The translations under genes were made by a program, and so were the position numbers. Below, in pieces: positions 9,096-17,162 of a stretch of DNA of 64,000 bases. Where the stretch lies: contig NZ_VFWX01000023.1 of the NCBI RefSeq assembly GCF_006442965.1, positions 57,256-121,255 of the forward strand. The letters run 5' to 3'. The notes below the pieces were generated by a model. It had not been told where the DNA came from. It worked only from the letters and a program-made list of their open reading frames with translations, and did no database searches. This DNA is from Mesorhizobium sp. CU3 (lineage in GTDB: Bacteria; Pseudomonadota; Alphaproteobacteria; Rhizobiales; Rhizobiaceae). Position 1 is the stretch's first letter. The number at the start of each line of letters is the position of its first letter.

Positions 9096-9911
9096 ATGAA
9101 CCCCATCACCCTTTTCCTCACCGCTGTCTTCGCGCTCATCGGCGCTGGTATCAGCGCCCTTGCCGGACCATGGGTCGGCACGCCTTTCTTCGTCATCGCG
9201 GCGCTGATCGCCGCCTCGCTGAAGATGGCCAACACCTGGCAGAAATTCGTCGTGCTGCGCGCCGGCAATCTGCAGGGCGTGCGCGGCCCCGGCCTGTTCA
9301 TGATCATCCCGGTCGTCGACAATGTCGTCGCGGTGATCGACCAGCGCATCCAGACCACCGCTTTCAACGCCGAGCAGGCGCTGACCAGGGACACCGTGCC
9401 GGTCAATGTCGACGCGGTGATCTTCTGGCATGTGCATGACGCGCGCCAGGCGGCGCTCGAGATCACCAATTACCGCGAGGCGATCGACCGCGTGGCGCAG
9501 ACTTCGCTGCGCGAGATGATCGGCTCCTCGATGCTGTCCTCGCTGCTTGCCGACCGCAAGGCGGCGGACGAGCACCTGCGCGACGTCATCGGCGCCAAGA
9601 CGGCGCAATGGGGCATCACGGTGATGTCGGTCGAGATCCGCGACGTCGCCATCCCCGAGGCGCTGCAGGACGCCATGTCAAGGCAGGCGCAGGCCGAGCG
9701 CGAGAAGGAAGCGCGCGTCATCCTGGGCTCGGCGGAGGCGGAAGTCGCGGGCAAGTTCGTCGAGGCGGCGGTGACCTACGCCAATCACCCGGCGGCGCTG
9801 CAGTTGCGCGCCATGAACATCATCTACGAAACCACCAAGGAGCGCGGCGCTACCATCCTCATCCCGACCGGACTGGTCGACAGCCTCAACCCGGCGAAGA
9901 AGGCGGCATAG
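9096..9911 (+). CDS. SPFH/Band 7 (slipin-type) membrane protein
   Basis: A 271-residue protein. Two hydrophobic stretches (residues 5-45) are followed by the SPFH domain (FVVLRAGNLQGVRGPGLFMI, then TTAFNAEQALTRDTVPVNVDAVIFWHVHD) and a helical segment (MSRQAQAEREKEARVILGSAEAEVAGK), as in prokaryotic stomatins. Members oligomerise in membrane microdomains and often pair with an NfeD protease-like gene, which is absent here. AAGGAGCTTTGTCC supports the ATG at 9096 over an upstream start at 8961. Confidence 0.92.
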   Translation: MNPITLFLTAVFALIGAGISALAGPWVGTPFFVIAALIAASLKMANTWQKFVVLRAGNLQGVRGPGLFMIIPVVDNVVAVIDQRIQTTAFNAEQALTRDTVPVNVDAVIFWHVHDARQAALEITNYREAIDRVAQTSLREMIGSSMLSSLLADRKAADEHLRDVIGAKTAQWGITVMSVEIRDVAIPEALQDAMSRQAQAEREKEARVILGSAEAEVAGKFVEAAVTYANHPAALQLRAMNIIYETTKERGATILIPTGLVDSLNPAKKAA

Positions 9912-10064
9912 CGTATCGCACTCGCAGCACCCGGCCCTCCGAAACTGCGGCGGATCACCGGAACATCTTCCAAGAGAGGAGATTTCGCGTTCGTCGTGAA
10001 ACTTCGTGCTATATTCGTTGTTTCTAAAGTACGAGGTCAAAAGGCGAGCCTGCGGGATGCGCGC

Positions 10065-10292
10065 ATGAAAGCCTACCGCGTCGAAGAGATGAACGGCGAC
10101 GCCGTCGTCGCTACCCATGCGGCCGAGGCGCAGACGCCGTTCGAGGCGGCCGAGAAGGCGCTCGGGCTTAAAGTGACACTTCGAGCCGGCGCCGAGAATT
10201 GGGTGCGCGTCGTCGACCTAACCCAGCGGCCGCGGCCAGTCAGGCTGCGGCCGGAGACGTTCGAGTTCAAGACGATCGGCAGCCGCAAGTGA
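10065..10292 (+). CDS. Small conserved hypothetical protein
   Basis: A 75-residue soluble protein (MKAYRVEEMNGDAVVATHAA) with no signal peptide. The sequence looks like a compact alpha/beta domain ending FEFKTIGSRK. An in-frame ATG at 9996 would add 23 residues of unlike composition. No family recognised. Confidence 0.6.
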   Translation: MKAYRVEEMNGDAVVATHAAEAQTPFEAAEKALGLKVTLRAGAENWVRVVDLTQRPRPVRLRPETFEFKTIGSRK

Positions 10293-10535
10293 CGCCCGCA
10301 TTGGGCAGGAAACTTTCGCCCGCGCCGACCCGTTCCTGCCGACATATGAAAAATGGTCTCTGCCGCCCCCGACGAGTTGGGATGCGCATCCATCGATTGA
10401 GCGCTACATCCAAATATCTAAACAATAAATTCTACAACCACTGAAACTTATACTTTTGCAAATCCGTAATTTATATCGATCGTACAGAGACGATCCCGAC
10501 ATAAACTTCTCAAATCAACTGGAGGATTTTTCATC

Positions 10536-10775
10536 ATGACTATCAAGCTTGCTGTTTTCGGCGTTTTCGCGGCTTCGCTGCTGGCTGGCACGGCTTTCGC
10601 CGGCGCGCTCGACAACCCGCCCTACCAGCCTTCCTTCACCACAGGCAGCGCCAAAGCGATGACCGCGCCCGCGGCAATGGCCGATACCGGTTGGAGCATG
10701 GAATGCACCCACGCGATCGACGCTCAACACAATGACCGCTGCGTCACGACCAAGCAGCTCGGTGGTGCCAACTGA
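10536..10775 (+). CDS. Small exported hypothetical protein
   Basis: A 79-residue product with a Sec signal peptide (MTIKLAVFGVFAASLLAGTA, then FAGALD). Two cysteines in the mature part (MECTHAID, DRCVTTK) may pair. A strong ribosome site CTGGAGGATTTTTCATC precedes the ATG, the 240 bases upstream are AT-rich, and a perfect terminator follows. No named family. Confidence 0.8.
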   Translation: MTIKLAVFGVFAASLLAGTAFAGALDNPPYQPSFTTGSAKAMTAPAAMADTGWSMECTHAIDAQHNDRCVTTKQLGGAN

Positions 10776-10795
10776 TCGGGCGTCTCATGCAATGC

Positions 10796-10825
10796 AATGG
10801 CGGGCTGAGGCCCGCCATTCATTTT
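10796..10825 (+). terminator. Rho-independent terminator
   Basis: A perfect 10-bp stem (AATGGCGGGC / GCCCGCCATT) with a TGAG loop, then CATTTTG, 20 bases after the stop of the small exported protein. Confidence 0.85.
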
Positions 10826-10933
10826 GTGGCGGGCGCCGAGCACTTTGTCCGATTCCGTTTAGCGCGACGCGCTTTAGGTCCTTGTTTTATGCGTGTCGTT
10901 CTCCCAAGCCGAGGTCACTTTGGGCGACATGCA

Positions 10934-11056
10934 TTAAGCGCTGGCGCCGCCCATCAGCGCGGCGATAAGCGTCGCCAGGAACACAAGCAATCCAAGCGCG
11001 ACACGATCCAGCAACGAGCGGCGCCTGGCAAGAAGCTCGAACAATCCATTGCTCAT
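10934..11056 (-). CDS. Possible single-pass small membrane protein
   Basis: A 40-residue frame: a basic start (MSNGLFELLARRRSLLDR), then one hydrophobic helix (VALGLLVFLATLIAALMGG). GGGGGATGACGCG precedes the ATG. An upstream in-frame extension to 11212 lacks a good start. The helix and ribosome site make it plausible; nothing else supports it. Confidence 0.45.
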   Translation of the reverse strand: MSNGLFELLARRRSLLDRVALGLLVFLATLIAALMGGASA

Positions 11057-11619
11057 CGCGTCATCCCCCGTTCGCCATCGCGCATCATAACACATGAAGG
11101 GGACGTGATCATGAAGCCATTCACAAATGGCCCCGGCATCTGCCGCGAGGGTTAAATCCCGTAGCGATGGCGCCGTTTGCTGCGACGCAGCGATGCACCC
11201 AAAAAAAGTCAACGCAGTACGGGAACATCAAAACACCTCAACCGTCGAAAAACAAGCTTATTCAAGCAGATAAGCATATAAGTCGGCGAACTCCCGAAAC
11301 CTCCGCAAAATCCCGGAATTCCGCCATTTCACGCCATCGTAGTTGTGCAATGGCGCGATGACGGAAGCCTATCGTGGCACCGAAGACCGGCCCAAAAGCC
11401 GTTTCGGAAGGGCAAGGCGGCATCGTTGACAGGACCCTGCGGCAATGGCACTCCCGCAGTCACTGGTCACGCCATGACCGTGGCTGTTGGGGACGGACGG
11501 GGTTTCAACAGTCTGGCGGCGGCGCCGGACGGGCGGGCACCTTCGCAGTGTACCGCCCGCTCCTGGCCAGCCCGATTTCAAGCCGAATTTATCCGAACGA
11601 AACCCGGCGGCGCCGCGCC
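11057..11619. other. Intergenic region without a supported gene
   Basis: About 560 bases. Short frames here lack ribosome sites and plausible composition, and I see no recognisable feature. Confidence 0.4.
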
Positions 11620-11723
11620 CTAGAGCAATTCCAAGAAAAGTGTGATCGGTTTTCCGTCCGGAATTGCGTAAAACAAAGAGATAGAGCGGTTCACCGGTTC
11701 CGTGAAACGGTGAAACGCTCTAG
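11620..11723. repeat. ~104-bp rhizobial intergenic repeat with terminal inverted repeats
   Basis: It starts CTAGAGCAATTCC and ends GCTCTAG, so the ends are inverted copies. Inside are TTTTCCGTCCGGAATTGCG and a hairpin (GGTTCACCG...CGGTGAAAC). From memory this is a dispersed element common in Mesorhizobium and related genomes. Its right end supplies the stop codon of the first leader-like peptide gene. Confidence 0.75.
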
Positions 11724-11809
11724 CGTTCTTCCGACAGCGGCACGGCGGCCGTCACGACGGACAGCTTCTGGCGCTTTTCGAGCGTTGGCCTGATGTAGAT
11801 TTTCTTCAT
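11720..11809 (-). CDS. Leader-like short peptide 1 (putative RiPP precursor)
   Basis: A 29-residue peptide (MKKIYIRPTLEKRQKLSVVT, then AAVPLSEER). It shares MKK-x-Y-x2-P-x-L-x-[KR]-R with the next three peptides. AAGGGGACTATCC before the ATG is a good ribosome site. Y-x2-P-x-L is the recognition motif in lasso-peptide leaders, and Thr falls at the -2 position of the leader/core boundary if cleavage is after VTA. The stop codon lies in the inserted repeat, so the C-terminus may be altered. Confidence 0.6.
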   Translation of the reverse strand: MKKIYIRPTLEKRQKLSVVTAAVPLSEER

Positions 11810-11886
11810 GGATAGTCCCCTTACCCAAACGATGGCGACAAGCCAGCGCAGCGCGTAGCGGCTGTCAAGCTTCGACGAAATCGAAT

Positions 11887-11904
11887 GAGCCGCCTAGGCG
11901 GCTC
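11887..11904. repeat. Perfect 18-bp palindrome downstream of peptide 2
   Basis: GAGCCGCCTAGGCGGCTC directly abuts the stop codon of peptide 2 on the minus strand and may act as a terminator hairpin; ATTCGATTTCG follows it. Confidence 0.55.
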
Positions 11905-11997
11905 TCAGAACGAGAAGCCGGAGGACGGCACGGCCGCAGTCGCGGCCGACAGCCGGTCGCGGCGCAGGAGCGTCGGCTTCGAATATGGCTTCTTCAT
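11905..11997 (-). CDS. Leader-like short peptide 2 (putative RiPP precursor)
   Basis: A 30-residue paralogue: MKKPYSKPTLLRRDRLSAAT then AAVPSSGFSF. It keeps Tyr, Pro and Leu of the Y-x2-P-x-L motif and Thr at -2 before AAVP. GAGGCAGAGG immediately precedes the ATG. An in-frame ATG 15 bases upstream (MPRQRMKK) is possible but breaks the shared start. Confidence 0.6.
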   Translation of the reverse strand: MKKPYSKPTLLRRDRLSAATAAVPSSGFSF

Positions 11998-12173
11998 CCT
12001 CTGCCTCGGCATCGGTCGACGACGGCATAAGGGAACAAGCCGGGCTCGTCCTGTCAAGCTTCAGCCTGGCTTCTCTGCCTGCCCGACGGCTTGAAGGCGA
12101 ACGCTAGACGCTGGCGCTCATCACCCCCAGGAAGCGGGCCAGCCTTTTCATTCCCAACGGATCAGAACCAGCC

Positions 12174-12260
12174 CTACAACTTGATGTTCGACGCCACAGC
12201 GACGACGCTCGTCAGCCGCTCGCGCTTCGAAAGCACCGGCTTCTCATAGGTTTTCTTCAT
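12174..12260 (-). CDS. Leader-like short peptide 3 (putative RiPP precursor)
   Basis: A 28-residue paralogue: MKKTYEKPVLSKRERLTSVV then AVASNIKL. AAGAAGGGGCATTC is the ribosome site. It is closest to peptide 4, sharing MKKTYEKP and LSKRE. The tail differs from all others, the pattern expected of a conserved leader and a variable core. Confidence 0.62.
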   Translation of the reverse strand: MKKTYEKPVLSKRERLTSVVAVASNIKL

Positions 12261-12319
12261 GAATGCCCCTTCTTTGGCGACCAAAACCGAAACGCAATCG
12301 GTCGGAATCGAAGCCTGCG

Positions 12320-12409
12320 TCAGACCTTCAACTGGGAAGGCGGCACCGCGACGATGCCCGACAGCTTCTCACGCTTCGACAGCGTCGGCTTTTCGTAAGT
12401 CTTCTTCAT
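12320..12409 (-). CDS. Leader-like short peptide 4 (putative RiPP precursor)
   Basis: A 29-residue paralogue and the first gene of the array in transcription order: MKKTYEKPTLSKREKLSGIV then AVPPSQLKV. TTGGGGATTCCAA precedes the ATG, and the ~120 bases upstream are relatively AT-rich. A longer frame to 12751 exists but has no matching start. No maturation enzyme (transglutaminase-like B, asparagine-synthetase-like C, radical SAM) lies in this window. Confidence 0.62.
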   Translation of the reverse strand: MKKTYEKPTLSKREKLSGIVAVPPSQLKV

Positions 12410-13103
12410 TTGGAATCCCCAATTGCCCAATTTTGCCAGCGCAAGCACGGACACATGAGGATTTCCCGTCAAAGAACATTTTTGTGATCCAGCCTCAATG
12501 AGAGGTTTTGTTAGCGCGAATTGATGCGGCTGTGCCGTTCCGGCAACGGTTTGGGAGCGGCTGGACGTCGAAGCGCGCCCTTTCCCTATTCGCAAAGAGA
12601 AAGGAGCACTCCCGCTATGTTGCGCTGCGTTAGATTTGTTGCATTGCAATATGGCCGCGTCGGATCGAGCCTGTCCGGCAGGCGGGATGCGAACGGACAA
12701 TGCGAGGCTCGTCTTCGTGTCAGCAGCATCGCCGGACTTCCGGCCAGACATAGAAGGGTCCTCTTACCTTACCTTCAGCGAGGACTCTCCCTTCCCCGGC
12801 TTCCTGGCGCGCCTCCCAGTAGCCGGAACGGTCTTCCTGCTGATGGCGGGAGCGGCCGGCGCGAGGGGTGGGCCAACGTCGCTCCTCGCGCTGCCGCCCT
12901 TGCAGTAGGTCGGCAAACTCTCCGACCCGCTCAATCCCTGGCACTGGCCGGTCATCGTCTATGCCGGCATGCTGACGCCCGAACTCACCGTCCCGCAGCG
13001 CTTTGTCTGCGCCGGGCTGACGCTTGCGCTGTCGGTGCTTAGCTATCTGGCCGGCCGGCCATCTCCTCCACGAGGGGGGAGGTCAGCAGTTCGGGCGCTT
13101 CCC
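12410..13103. other. Intergenic region with a possible gene remnant
   Basis: About 690 bases. At 12909-13055 an open plus-strand stretch reads like protein (KLSDPLNPWHWPVIVYAG, then MLTPELTVPQRFVCAGLTLA) but is preceded by a TAG and runs into a repeat, so it is at most a remnant. At ~13060-13090 a CATCTCCTCC-ACGAGGGGGGAGG repeat fragment is present. Confidence 0.35.
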
Positions 13104-13457
13104 TCACCCCACTACGACGACAAAATGCTTGGTCACCGGCTCGAGGATCTTCCACGTGCCCTTGAAATCGGCCTCGACGACAAAGGCGTCGCCCGGGCCG
13201 ACTTCCACCGGCTGGCCGCCGTCGGGCGTGATGACGATGCGGCCGGCGATCATGTGGACGAACTCGTAGTCGGTGTAGGTGGCGTGATAGGTGCCGACCG
13301 AGGCGCGCCAGGTGCCCGACATGATCTTGCCGTCCTCGCTGGTGTGCTGGACGGCGGTCTGCATGGTGGGATGGCCTTCGACCGCGATCCAGCCTGGCAG
13401 ATCACCACCTTCGGCATGCTCGACGGCGCCGAATTTCAATATGGTGGGACGGGTCAT
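13104..13457 (-). CDS. Cupin-domain protein (DUF861-like)
   Basis: A 117-residue single cupin. The order GTYHATYTDYEFVHMIAGRI, VITPDGGQPVEVGPGDAFVVE, FKGTWKILEPVTKHFVVV matches the (S)-ureidoglycine aminohydrolase-like cupin_3 family. Metal ligands of the classic HxH motif are not obvious. GCAGGAGCCCCTC precedes the ATG. Cytoplasmic, role unknown. Confidence 0.85.
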   Translation of the reverse strand: MTRPTILKFGAVEHAEGGDLPGWIAVEGHPTMQTAVQHTSEDGKIMSGTWRASVGTYHATYTDYEFVHMIAGRIVITPDGGQPVEVGPGDAFVVEADFKGTWKILEPVTKHFVVVVG

Positions 13458-13588
13458 GAGGGGCTCCTGCGGTTGCCGGGATTGGCTGGCGACGACATAG
13501 CCAATGACGACGGGCGTTGCACGCGGCTATGCGACAGCCAGAGGCGGGATCGCGCTCGCGCCGCGCCGCCCCATCATTCCGCCGAGCG

Positions 13589-15604
13589 TCACTCCGCCGC
13601 TTGCAATTGCTTCCTCCGCGCCGGCTGGCGGCGGCGGTGTCCGGGCTTGAGCGTTACCGCCGCTTTGTTGGACAGCGCGCCGGTCACCGCGTCGACCATG
13701 CCGAAGGCGACGAAATCGGCATTGAGGGTGTTGGCCAGTTCCGTTGCCGCCTCGGCGTCGGGGTTGCCGACCTCCGACCAGAAGACGATGACGACGCGCA
13801 GCTTCGCCTTGATGCGCTTCAGTCGCCGCACCATGAAGCGCGCGTGCTGGGTGGACTGGCGGTTGAGGAAGCCGATGACGACCGCGTCGGCGGCTTCCAG
13901 GTCGAGGCGGCGGATCGCCGATGGCTCGAGGTCGGCGAAACTTGCGCGCGTCGCCTCGGCGCCCTGCACTTCCAGCACCTGCGCCAGCATCGCGGCGGCG
14001 GCATCGTCGAGCTCGCCACGCCCGCCGGCGCACAGCACGGTGACGCCTGACCCGTCGGGCAGGTCGACCTCTTCTTCGTCCGCGCCGTCGGTGGCCTTGT
14101 TGTCGCCCGCTTTCTTCTGCTGCCCCTTGTCGTCAATTGCCTTTCCGTCTGCTTCGGCGGACGGCTCGGCATCTTCCTCCTCAGCCTCCTGCTGGGCGCT
14201 GTCGTCGAGGTTGTCGACGAGCGTCATGGCGCTGCCGGCAACCTGCCTGCGCTGGTCGTCATCCATGACGCCGCGGCCGCGGTCCTGCTCGCCAAGCAGC
14301 AATGCCGGGATGGCGACCTGATCGTAGAACTGGAACAGGTATTTTTCCTCCAGCATCTCCTCGGCATGATCGGTCGCCTCGTCCGGATCGCCGGCCAGCA
14401 GCCGCTGGTAGAGCCTGGCATGCGGCTCCAGCACCGGCTCGTTGCCGAACAAGACGTCGAGGAACTCGAATTGCGGCACGTGCCGGCCGAGCACCACAAG
14501 GCAGACAGTGAGCGGCGTCGACAGCACAAGGCCGATCGGTCCCCACAGCCACGTCCAGAAAATCGCGGCGACGATGATGGCCAAGGGCGAAAGACCGGTG
14601 TGCGAGCCATACAGCCACGGCTCGATGACATTACCGGTGATGAGCTCGACGACGATGAACAGCCCCGCGGTCCAAAACAGCAGCGACCAGCCGGGCGCCA
14701 CGGCGAGCGCCAGGAACAGCGGCAGCAACGCGCCGACGATCGGGCCGATATAGGGCACGAAGCGCAGCGCCAGTGCCAGCAGGCCCCAGAGCAGCGCGTT
14801 GGGGATGCCGAGCACCCATAGCCCGATGGTGATGGGCACGGCATAGATGATGTTCACCACCAATTGCATCAACAGATACTGGCCGACGCGCTTGCCTGCA
14901 TCCTGCAGCGCCTGCGTCGTGCGGTGGAGGTCGCCATAGCCGACCAGCCGGATGAAGCGGTCGCGCAGATCCTCGCGCTCCATCAGCATGAAGATGACGA
15001 CGATGATGACCAGACCGGCGGAACTCAGCGGGCTGATCAGCGGGCCGACAAGGTTCTGCAGCACCTCGAGCGGCTTTTCATGCGAGACGACCTCGACCGG
15101 GATCGGGTCGCGCTTGGGCGCCTGGGCGGCCGAAGGCAGCTGCGGCTCCTGCCTGTCGATCTCCTGGCCGACGCGCTCGATGACGCCGCTGAGGCGCGAG
15201 ATGATGCCGCCGCCGAGGCCGTTTTCCTTCAGCGCGCGGACCTTGGTCAGGATGTTGATCTGGTAGACGGGAATGTTCTGCGCCAGGTCGCTGACCTGCG
15301 TGGCGACGACGAAGGAGAACAGCGAAAGCGCGGCAAAGGCGCCGGCGACGCTGGCGATGACCGCGGCAAGGCGCGGAATGCCGAGGCGCTTCAGCCAGGA
15401 AACGACAGGGGCGATGGCGAAAGTCAAAAGCAGCGCGACCGCGATCGGCAAGAACACCTCGCGACCGAAATAAAGCGCGGCGACCGTGGTGACCACGCTC
15501 GCCACTGTCGGCAGCGCGGTGCGCGGATGGCCCCTGGAAGCGGCCAGCAGGTTCGCCAGCCTCGGCTCCGGCGCACCTGTCCCGTTACGACGATTGGACG
15601 CCAA
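13589..15604 (-). CDS. AI-2E/PerM-family permease with C-terminal cytosolic domain
   Basis: About 671 residues. The first ~370 are the PerM-like eight-helix region: an N-terminal pair of helices, a loop of ~100 residues, and the conserved membrane block ITIGLWVLGIPNALLWGLLA with VPYIGPIVGALLPLFLALA. The C-terminal ~250 residues are soluble with a very acidic linker (AEEEDAEPSAEADG). I chose a TTG at 15604 because AAGGGGAGGCTCGCA stands before it; a TTG at 15655 is the longest option. Small-molecule or ion export is the family role; the tail is not recognised. Confidence 0.85.
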   Translation of the reverse strand: MASNRRNGTGAPEPRLANLLAASRGHPRTALPTVASVVTTVAALYFGREVFLPIAVALLLTFAIAPVVSWLKRLGIPRLAAVIASVAGAFAALSLFSFVVATQVSDLAQNIPVYQINILTKVRALKENGLGGGIISRLSGVIERVGQEIDRQEPQLPSAAQAPKRDPIPVEVVSHEKPLEVLQNLVGPLISPLSSAGLVIIVVIFMLMEREDLRDRFIRLVGYGDLHRTTQALQDAGKRVGQYLLMQLVVNIIYAVPITIGLWVLGIPNALLWGLLALALRFVPYIGPIVGALLPLFLALAVAPGWSLLFWTAGLFIVVELITGNVIEPWLYGSHTGLSPLAIIVAAIFWTWLWGPIGLVLSTPLTVCLVVLGRHVPQFEFLDVLFGNEPVLEPHARLYQRLLAGDPDEATDHAEEMLEEKYLFQFYDQVAIPALLLGEQDRGRGVMDDDQRRQVAGSAMTLVDNLDDSAQQEAEEEDAEPSAEADGKAIDDKGQQKKAGDNKATDGADEEEVDLPDGSGVTVLCAGGRGELDDAAAAMLAQVLEVQGAEATRASFADLEPSAIRRLDLEAADAVVIGFLNRQSTQHARFMVRRLKRIKAKLRVVIVFWSEVGNPDAEAATELANTLNADFVAFGMVDAVTGALSNKAAVTLKPGHRRRQPARRKQLQAAE

Positions 15605-15837
15605 TGCGAGCCTCCCCTTTGCAGCGATAATCCGTGATGTTTCGCCGCCCTGCAACGCGGCAAAGGTCCGGTGGTTGCACAGTTGCTAATAAATAGCCCA
15701 AAAGCCCGCAAACGGGCGGCGCGGCGATCGCTCGCCGGTGCAATTCCCGGCTTGTCGAGAGCCTTTCCAGGGAACATGAGCTCCGCGAAGCCGTTTCCTC
15801 CTCGAAGGGGCATCCTCGAACCTCAAAGGAGGCAGCG

Positions 15838-16161
15838 ATGAAAAAGCTTTTGCTTGCTTCGATGATCGCCATCGCCTCGGCGTTCGCGATCGCGCCGGCC
15901 AGTGCCGACAGCATCCAGTTGGGCATCGGCGTCGGTCCGGGCTATAACGACAATTACTACGACGACTACCGTCCGTATCGTCATCACCGCTACTACAACC
16001 GCGTGTATGACGACGACAACGGTCCTTATGTCAGCGGCGGCTATGTCGTGCGCGAACACCGGCGTCACCATTGCCGCACGGAATTGGTAAGTCACTGGCG
16101 CCACCACCATCGCGTGGTGGAGGAAGTGCGCGTCTGCGGCAACTATAACAACCGCTATTAG
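15838..16161 (+). CDS. Exported Tyr/His-rich small protein, paralogue A
   Basis: A 107-residue protein with a Sec signal peptide (MKKLLLASMIAIASAFAIAP, then ASA). The mature part is rich in Tyr, Asp, Arg and His (GYNDNYYDDYRPYRHHRYYN) and ends with two cysteines (HHCRTEL, VRVCGN). AAAGGAGGCAGCG is a near-ideal ribosome site, and a strong terminator follows. It shares its signal peptide and general plan with two further genes downstream. Function unknown; a surface or matrix role is possible. Confidence 0.8.
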   Translation: MKKLLLASMIAIASAFAIAPASADSIQLGIGVGPGYNDNYYDDYRPYRHHRYYNRVYDDDNGPYVSGGYVVREHRRHHCRTELVSHWRHHHRVVEEVRVCGNYNNRY

Positions 16162-16180
16162 ACGAGCGTGAAAAGAACAA

Positions 16181-16211
16181 CCGCGCGGCCCTCTGGCCGC
16201 GCGGTGTTTGT
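16181..16211 (+). terminator. Rho-independent terminator
   Basis: A perfect 10-bp stem CCGCGCGGCC / GGCCGCGCGG with a CTCT loop, then TGTTTGT, 20 bases after the stop of paralogue A. Confidence 0.85.
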
Positions 16212-16334
16212 CGAGGCGCAGCTAAACATCTTCACTCGCTCGCGCTGCCTTCACATCTTGCTGATCCGGACTTTGGCGGGAAGGCTTTTTGTGCACCGAG
16301 CGTTATCATGGCGAACCTTCAGGAGTTGGTCGTC

Positions 16335-16667
16335 ATGAGAAATATCATCCTCGCCTCGGTCATCGCCACCGTCTCCGCCGCGGCGCTCGCCACGCCGTCG
16401 GATGCGGGCAATGTGTTCCTCGGCGGCAGTTACTTCGACTACGGCCCCTTTGGCGATTTCTACGACAGCTATGGCTCCGTACCGGTCTACGGTTCCTATT
16501 GGGGCGGTCCCTATCTCAACGACGCCCCAGGTAAGCACGACGACTATGACAGCAGCTATGTCGCCCCGCCGAATGCCATACACGCCCGCCGCCATTGCCG
16601 GATCGAAGCGGTGAAACCCCGTAGCAGCGACCACCGGTTCATGCGGCAGGTGCGTGTCTGCGGGTAG
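16335..16667 (+). CDS. Exported Tyr/Gly-rich small protein, paralogue B
   Basis: A 110-residue protein with a signal peptide (MRNIILASVIATVSAAALAT), a Tyr/Gly/Asp-rich middle (YFDYGPFGDFYDSYGSVPVY) and the same cysteine-bearing ending as paralogue A (RRHCRIEAV, RQVRVCG). TTCAGGAGTTGGTCGTC supports the ATG at 16335; an ATG at 16308 would put the ribosome site inside the gene. Confidence 0.78.
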   Translation: MRNIILASVIATVSAAALATPSDAGNVFLGGSYFDYGPFGDFYDSYGSVPVYGSYWGGPYLNDAPGKHDDYDSSYVAPPNAIHARRHCRIEAVKPRSSDHRFMRQVRVCG

Positions 16668-16766
16668 CCACCGCCGGCGAGCGGGCGCGACTTCAAATCC
16701 CGGTGACTCAAGCGGCTTTTCCGCGCGTGAAGCGTTGTCCATGAGAACCTTCAGGAGGAGGTTGCC

Positions 16767-17051
16767 ATGAAAAAGCTTCTACTTGCCTCGGCAATCGCCG
16801 TTGCGGCGGCGGCGGCCACGGTCGCACCGGCAGACGCCCACGTGTTCTTCGGCTTCGGCTTCGTACCCTTCGGCGGCTATTTGCCGTATTACGGCGGTCC
16901 CTATTATGGCGGTCCGTACTACGACAATTATTACGACGACTATTATCCCGGCTATATCGTGCGCTACCCGCACCACCGGTACTACCGGCACTACTACCCC
17001 CGCTACCACGTCAGCCACCATCATAATCACAGGCTCTACGGGCGCAGGTAG
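16767..17051 (+). CDS. Exported Tyr/His-rich small protein, paralogue C
   Basis: A 94-residue protein. The signal peptide MKKLLLASAIAVAAAAATVA is nearly that of paralogue A. The mature part is almost wholly Gly/Tyr/His/Pro (LPYYGGPYYGGPYYDNYYDD, then HHRYYRHYYPRYHVSHHHNH). It lacks the C-terminal cysteine pair of A and B. TTCAGGAGGAGGTTGCC is the ribosome site. Such composition could bind metal or form aggregates; no function is known. Confidence 0.78.
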   Translation: MKKLLLASAIAVAAAAATVAPADAHVFFGFGFVPFGGYLPYYGGPYYGGPYYDNYYDDYYPGYIVRYPHHRYYRHYYPRYHVSHHHNHRLYGRR

Positions 17052-17069
17052 CAGCGTCCGCAGCGACAA

Positions 17070-17093
17070 GCTGATCTCCGTGAGGAGATCAGC
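17070..17093 (+). terminator. Hairpin downstream of paralogue C
   Basis: A perfect 10-bp stem GCTGATCTCC / GGAGATCAGC with a GTGA loop starts 19 bases after the stop. No T-run follows, so its strength as a terminator is uncertain. Confidence 0.55.
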
Positions 17094-17162
17094 CGCTTCG
17101 GCGGATCTTGCAAATCCCCGCCGAACTGCCATCTAAGTCGCCGGTTCCGAGGAGAACAGAAG

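Noticed and set aside
8606..9469. Minus-strand ORF, 287 codons
   Set aside because: Antisense of the SPFH gene and its upstream region, no domain.
11720..12409. Classical complete lasso-peptide cluster
   Set aside because: Only leader-like peptides are present; no transglutaminase-like, asparagine-synthetase-like or transporter gene lies within reach.
13589..14033. Other minus-strand frames within the permease C-terminus
   Set aside because: Arg-rich alternative frames of the same DNA, no ribosome site.
12969..14321. Long plus-strand ORF, 450 codons
   Set aside because: It lies antisense across the cupin and AI-2E permease genes, with low-complexity Arg/Ser composition; the minus-strand genes have clear domains.
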